Shown here: positions 31,550-35,450 of the stretch, in pieces | Layout of the letters: each line of letters starts with the position of its first letter | How positions within the stretch are numbered: the stretch's first letter is position 1 | Assembly: GCA_023415655.1 (NCBI GenBank) | Contig: JAEZKD010000245.1 | Coordinates: 1-35,450, forward strand | Length of the DNA stretch: 35,450 nt | Origin: Bacillota bacterium | GTDB lineage: Bacteria; Bacillota; Clostridia; Lachnospirales; Lachnospiraceae | Reading direction: 5' to 3' | Translations under genes and position numbers: made by a program | Notes under the pieces: generated by a model | The model's input: the letters and a program-made list of their open reading frames with translations, nothing else | What the model was told of the DNA's origin: nothing | The model's database searches: none

Positions 31550-32498
31550 TCGTATTACCCTTTCTTAGAATTGGTGCTAAGCAGGTCAACATATGCTGCA
31601 ATAGTTTTTCGGTATCATAACCAAAGTCCTCTTTGTTGATCCAAGTTACGTCTTCTTCTCTCCGAAACCACGTAAGTTGTCGCTTCGCAAAGTGTCTTGT
31701 ATCTCTCTTTAAGATATAAATAGCTTCCTCAAGTGTACACTCGTTGTTAAGGTAAGCAATGATTTCTTTGTAACCAAGTCCTTGCATACTAACGAGGTCC
31801 CTAGAATAGCCCATGGATAACAAATGCTTTACTTCCTCGACTAATCCTTCTTTTAACATTTCATCAATACGAAGATCAATACGTTCATAAAGCTTACTCC
31901 GATCATCATTTAGAACAAAATAGACATAGTCATACGGAGAAGCCTTCTGGCTTTGTTCTTGATTATGCTCAGATATCCTTTGACCCGTTAGCTTATAATA
32001 TTCCAAAGCACGGATGACCTTCTTTACATTATTCTCATGAATTGCATCTGCTGACGCTTCATCTACTCGCTTTAACATCTCATGGAGATAGCTTGCACCT
32101 TTCTCTTTTGCTAGTTGTTCTAGCTCTTTTCGATAAGTCGTATCTTCGTTACTTTCTGTAAAGTCGATGTCCTTTACAATTGCTTGAATATAAAAACCTG
32201 TGCCACCAACCAGCAGCGGAATTTTCCCACGAGAATAGATATCCTCCATATACTTTTTAGCCATTTGTTGGAAGCGTACCACATTGAACTCTTCATCTGG
32301 GGCTAGCTCATCCACAAGGTAATGACGGATGCCCTCCATCTCGGTAGGCATAATTTTGGCAGTACCAATATCCATCGCTTTGTATACCTGCATGGAATCA
32401 GCAGAGATAATCTCTGCATTGATTGCTTTTGCAAGTTCAATTGATAATTTTGTCTTACCAACTGCTGTTGGTCCGGTAAGTATCACTAATGGTTTCAT
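31542..32498 (-). CDS. miaA: tRNA dimethylallyltransferase
   Basis: Transfers a dimethylallyl group to N6 of A37 in tRNAs that read UNN codons. The 318-residue protein shows the P-loop LTGPTAVGKTKLSIELA (7-23), the ISADSMQVYKAMDIGTAK motif, HYLVDELAPDEEFNVVRFQ, LVGGTGFYIQAI (~100-111) and the tRNA-binding RDTRHFAKRQLTWFR near residue 275. Only a weak Shine-Dalgarno (TGAGAT) precedes the ATG, 18 bases after mutL stops, so translation may rely on coupling. Confidence 0.96.
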   Translation of the reverse strand: MKPLVILTGPTAVGKTKLSIELAKAINAEIISADSMQVYKAMDIGTAKIMPTEMEGIRHYLVDELAPDEEFNVVRFQQMAKKYMEDIYSRGKIPLLVGGTGFYIQAIVKDIDFTESNEDTTYRKELEQLAKEKGASYLHEMLKRVDEASADAIHENNVKKVIRALEYYKLTGQRISEHNQEQSQKASPYDYVYFVLNDDRSKLYERIDLRIDEMLKEGLVEEVKHLLSMGYSRDLVSMQGLGYKEIIAYLNNECTLEEAIYILKRDTRHFAKRQLTWFRREEDVTWINKEDFGYDTEKLLQHMLTCLAPILRKGNTNE

Positions 32499-32516
32499 GT
32501 AATCTCAACTTTCTGA

Positions 32517-34604
32517 TTATAAGACTCTTTTAAATTTTTTCTCTAATTCGTATTTGGTCATCGATACGATGATCGGACGACCATGTGGACAATGAAATGG
32601 ATTTTCTAACTCAAGTAACTGTTCAATCAAAGCTCTTGCTTCTGATGGTGACATCTTTTGATTTCCCTTTACCGCTGCCTTACAAGACATCGATGCGATT
32701 TTTTCGAGGATGACATCTGGGGTTCCTTTTGGAACCTCAAGTACAAGTTCATCAATAAAATCGATGAATAAGTTTTCCCCACATAATCCATACATATCAG
32801 CTGGAACCGAACTCACCGCATATTCTTTGCCACCAAAAGGTTCAATTTCAAATCCAAGCATTTTTAATGAGTCCATATGCTGTTTGACTGCTTCTTCTTC
32901 TTTCATCGTCAAGGATAAAATCATTGGTGGACTAATCATCTGAGCATCACAGACTTTCTTTTCCTTAAGTTGTTTCATCGTAGCCTCATATAATATCTTT
33001 TCATGTGCCGCATGCTGATCAATGATATAAAGCTGTTGATCACACTCCACAAGCCAATAAGTTAAGAATACCTGACCTATGATTTGAAATATCTTTTTTG
33101 ATTCTTCCTTGGTGATAAACGATTCTTGGACCACATCCGTTATTTCTTTGAATGGTTGCTTTAAATTTATCGTTAAGCTAGCCTTATTATGCAACCCATC
33201 TGGGTTCTCATTGGTATGCTCATCATAAACAGAACCTTCTTTGATTTCTGATTGCATAGAATCCATTGATTGGTTTATATGCAATAAATCATTGGATTGT
33301 TTGATTGCCTCCTTTAGTTTAGAAAGCTCCGTTTCTTTGGTCATTTCTTGACTTTCTTGTTTGGACAAGGAAGGAATCGCACCTTCTAAAAAGGAAGGCT
33401 TACCAATCGCATACGATGGTATTGAAACTGGTGTTTTTCCACCTCTTTGAGAAAAGGTTCCCTTGGTCAAAGAAGAGTCCTTTAAACCAAATTCTCCTTC
33501 TGGTAGCGGTTTCATGGCAGGAGCAAGGCGTTTTTGTTCAAAAGGTTCTGGAATGTTACTTAACACTTCTCGCTCTTCCTTCTTTTGTGAAGATAAAAGA
33601 ACGTCTGGAATCATATTCGATTCATGAAGTGCGCGTTTGATGGTCTGATAAGTCATCTGATACACTTCATCCGCATCCGTGAACCTAATCTCCATCTTCG
33701 TTGGATGTACATTGACATCAATACGTTCGGTTGGTACTGAAAAATGCAAGGCTGTAAAGGGGTATTTGTGTTGCATGGAAAATGGACGATAGGCCTCTTC
33801 AATCGCCTTGCTTATGATCGGGCTCTTAATATATCTTCCATTGATAAAATAATTCTCGTAATTACGATTACCACGTGAAATCGTCGGCTTTCCTACAAAA
33901 CCTTGTAACGTAAGTTCCTTTTCTTGATTTGTCACCTCAACAAGCGCAGATGCAACTGTCCTACCATATACGTGATATATAATATCCTTTAATTGACTAT
34001 TGCCAAACGTATGCAAAACAGTCTTGTTGTTATTGATGAACTTAAATGATATCTCAGGATGAGAAATCGCAAGCCGCTCCATTAAGTCACTGATATAACC
34101 AGCTTCTGTTGTAGGTGATTTTAAGAATTTACGACGAGCTGGCGTATTAAAGAATAGATTTCGAATGATAAAGGTGGTGCCATCTGGACAACCGATTTCA
34201 CTTAGCTTCTCTTCTTGTCCACCCTCGATGATATATCTTGCACCAATGAACGAATTTCTCGTCTTAGTCACAAGCTCTACCTGTGCTACCGAGGCAATAC
34301 TTGAGAGCGCCTCACCACGAAAGCCTAGACTTCCTATCGTTAATAAATCTTCAACGGATCTGATTTTACTCGTAGAATGACGTAAAAATGCGACTGGAAT
34401 TTCGTCCTTTTCAATTCCAGCTCCATTGTCTGTGATACGTATAAAACCAATCCCGCCTTCTTTGATCTCACATGTAATTGCTGTTGCCTTAGCATCAATT
34501 GCATTCTCAATTAATTCTTTGACCACCGAGGCAGGGCGTTCTACTACCTCACCAGCTGCAATTTGATTGATTGTATTTTGATCTAGAACAGTAATCTTCC
34601 CCAT
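32517..34604 (-). CDS. mutL: DNA mismatch repair protein MutL (endonuclease type)
   Basis: A 695-residue mismatch repair ATPase/nickase. The N-terminal GHKL ATPase contains ELIENAIDA (motif I), DNGAGIEKDEI and GFRGEALSSIASV; the transducer follows. Residues ~340-500 are a Ser/Glu/Lys-rich linker, and the C-terminal domain carries the endonuclease motif DQHAAHEKILYE, then SCKAAVK and CPHGRPI, which bind metal. This marks the nicking class found in bacteria without MutH. AAAGGAAA precedes the ATG, 27 bases after mutS. Confidence 0.95.
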   Translation of the reverse strand: MGKITVLDQNTINQIAAGEVVERPASVVKELIENAIDAKATAITCEIKEGGIGFIRITDNGAGIEKDEIPVAFLRHSTSKIRSVEDLLTIGSLGFRGEALSSIASVAQVELVTKTRNSFIGARYIIEGGQEEKLSEIGCPDGTTFIIRNLFFNTPARRKFLKSPTTEAGYISDLMERLAISHPEISFKFINNNKTVLHTFGNSQLKDIIYHVYGRTVASALVEVTNQEKELTLQGFVGKPTISRGNRNYENYFINGRYIKSPIISKAIEEAYRPFSMQHKYPFTALHFSVPTERIDVNVHPTKMEIRFTDADEVYQMTYQTIKRALHESNMIPDVLLSSQKKEEREVLSNIPEPFEQKRLAPAMKPLPEGEFGLKDSSLTKGTFSQRGGKTPVSIPSYAIGKPSFLEGAIPSLSKQESQEMTKETELSKLKEAIKQSNDLLHINQSMDSMQSEIKEGSVYDEHTNENPDGLHNKASLTINLKQPFKEITDVVQESFITKEESKKIFQIIGQVFLTYWLVECDQQLYIIDQHAAHEKILYEATMKQLKEKKVCDAQMISPPMILSLTMKEEEAVKQHMDSLKMLGFEIEPFGGKEYAVSSVPADMYGLCGENLFIDFIDELVLEVPKGTPDVILEKIASMSCKAAVKGNQKMSPSEARALIEQLLELENPFHCPHGRPIIVSMTKYELEKKFKRVL

Positions 34605-34631
34605 GAAGGTTTCCTTTCTAAGTAACGATGG

Positions 34632-35450
34632 TTATCCTATCACCATCTGATGTAACTTATATAACTGATTCATCGCGTCCATTGGTGTCATCTTAGTAAT
34701 ATCTAGCTTCTTTAATTCATTCATGATCTCATCCTGATTGGAGGACCCAAACAAGGACAATTGGTCAAAAGCTACGGGTTTACTTTCTTTGTCCATAGAT
34801 TTTTTGCTTTTCTTACTTGGTGTCGTTACTACTTCCATATTACGAACCTTATCCGTAATATCGTTGTTACTTAACTCCTCCACAATTTCTCTCGCACGAG
34901 CTAAGACTGGATCTGGTACTCCCGCAAGCTTAGCAACCTGAATACCGTAGCTCTTATCTGCGCCACCTGGTATGATTTTTCGCAGAAATACGATGTCTTC
35001 TCCTTGCTCCTTAACCGCGATACAGTAATTATTTACACCATCAATCTTTCCTTCTAACTCAGTTAATTCATGATAATGAGTAGCAAATAAAGTCTTAGCA
35101 CCGATGATCTTTAAATTACTAATGTGCTCGATGACTGCCCAAGCGATGCTCAAGCCATCAAACGTAGAGGTACCACGACCAATCTCATCCAAAATCAACA
35201 AGCTATTCTTTGTTGCATTTCGTAAGATATTAGCTACTTCCGTCATCTCAACCATGAACGTACTTTGCCCACTTGCCAAATCATCAGAAGCGCCAACTCT
35301 CGTAAAAATACGATCGACAATTCCAATCTGAGCACTTTTGGCAGGAACGAAGCTTCCAATCTGTGCCATCAATACAATCAATGCGGTCTGTCTCATATAA
35401 GTCGATTTACCAGCCATATTAGGGCCAGTAATAATGGAAATTCGTTTGTT
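34632..35450 (-). CDS. mutS: DNA mismatch recognition ATPase MutS, C-terminal part (5' end outside window)
   Basis: Only the last 272 residues are in the window; the frame stays open to the edge and a start at the internal Met (35417) would cut the Walker A motif. Visible are TGPNMAGKSTYMRQ (Walker A), the LLILDEIGRGTSTFDGLSIAWAV Walker B and signature, the FATHYHELTELE D-loop/switch, and the C-terminal helix-turn-helix and dimerisation tail (DAMNQLYKLHQMVIG). It is first in the mutS-mutL-miaA operon. Confidence 0.96.
   Translation of the reverse strand, partial: NKRISIITGPNMAGKSTYMRQTALIVLMAQIGSFVPAKSAQIGIVDRIFTRVGASDDLASGQSTFMVEMTEVANILRNATKNSLLILDEIGRGTSTFDGLSIAWAVIEHISNLKIIGAKTLFATHYHELTELEGKIDGVNNYCIAVKEQGEDIVFLRKIIPGGADKSYGIQVAKLAGVPDPVLARAREIVEELSNNDITDKVRNMEVVTTPSKKSKKSMDKESKPVAFDQLSLFGSSNQDEIMNELKKLDITKMTPMDAMNQLYKLHQMVIG

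Noticed and set aside
1..35450. CRISPR arrays, tRNA or rRNA genes, complete insertion sequences
   Set aside because: Scanned by eye: no regularly spaced repeats, no cloverleaf-like or rRNA segments, and no transposase frames were seen.

Overview
The window is a low-GC Gram-positive chromosome segment. Gene content and order (minCDE with mreBCD and a very long PBP2, a DivIVA/SepF/YlmH cluster, DUF378, and mutS-mutL-miaA followed by a methionine gamma-lyase-like gene) suggest a Clostridia member, most likely Lachnospiraceae and close to Lachnoclostridium. The taxonomy is inferred from gene content and codon flavour; no search was run. Except for thyA, folA and one small DUF378 gene at 18432, every gene is on the minus strand.

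Layout by position. (1) 150-1523, plus strand: thyA-folA, closed by a bidirectional terminator at 1629-1665. (2) 1673-4746, minus: a self-contained four-gene accessory cassette. It has an extended -10 promoter overlapped by a 13-bp inverted repeat, a two-TM protein, a protein that looks like a type VII secretion (ESX/LXG-like) effector, and two related ~147-aa proteins. (3) 4782-6511, minus: a cation:proton antiporter with an unusually long leader, then an unknown 109-aa acidic protein. (4) 6637-9352: three separate units, each minus strand: a solitary serine recombinase, murI, and a BlaI/MecI-type repressor. (5) 9444-18292, minus: an envelope and division cluster, HlyD-like, yggS, sepF, ylmG, ylmH, divIVA, aroB, lspA, rluD-like and a DUF4143-type ATPase. 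It follows the Bacillus ylmE-sepF-ylmG-ylmH-divIVA-ileS-lspA-ylyB order, with aroB where ileS would be. (6) 18432-18673, plus: DUF378 gene with terminator; 18763-19294, minus: small P-loop protein. (7) 19532-30058, minus: the morphogenesis cluster radC, mreB, mreC, mreD, PBP2, minC, minD, minE, rodA, mgsA and a lipoprotein DD-carboxypeptidase. (8) 30269-35450, minus: mutS (5' part outside the window), mutL, miaA and an aluminium-resistance/methionine gamma-lyase family gene.

How the parts work together: regions 5 and 7 together encode most of the machinery for cylindrical wall synthesis (MreBCD, RodA, PBP2), septum placement (MinCDE, DivIVA, SepF) and wall trimming (DD-carboxypeptidase), with MurI supplying D-glutamate. 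The organism appears to carry both the MinE and DivIVA systems. Region 8 is mismatch repair plus tRNA modification.

The best candidates for something little described are the T7SS-effector-like cassette at 1673-4746 and the structured leader of the antiporter. Other points worth checking are an Asp-to-Glu change at the catalytic position of methylglyoxal synthase, a ~245-residue insertion in PBP2, and a hairpin between minC and minD. Several starts were moved from the longest reading frame to an internal codon with a proper Shine-Dalgarno sequence; each case is explained in its entry. No tRNA, rRNA, CRISPR array or complete insertion sequence was seen.
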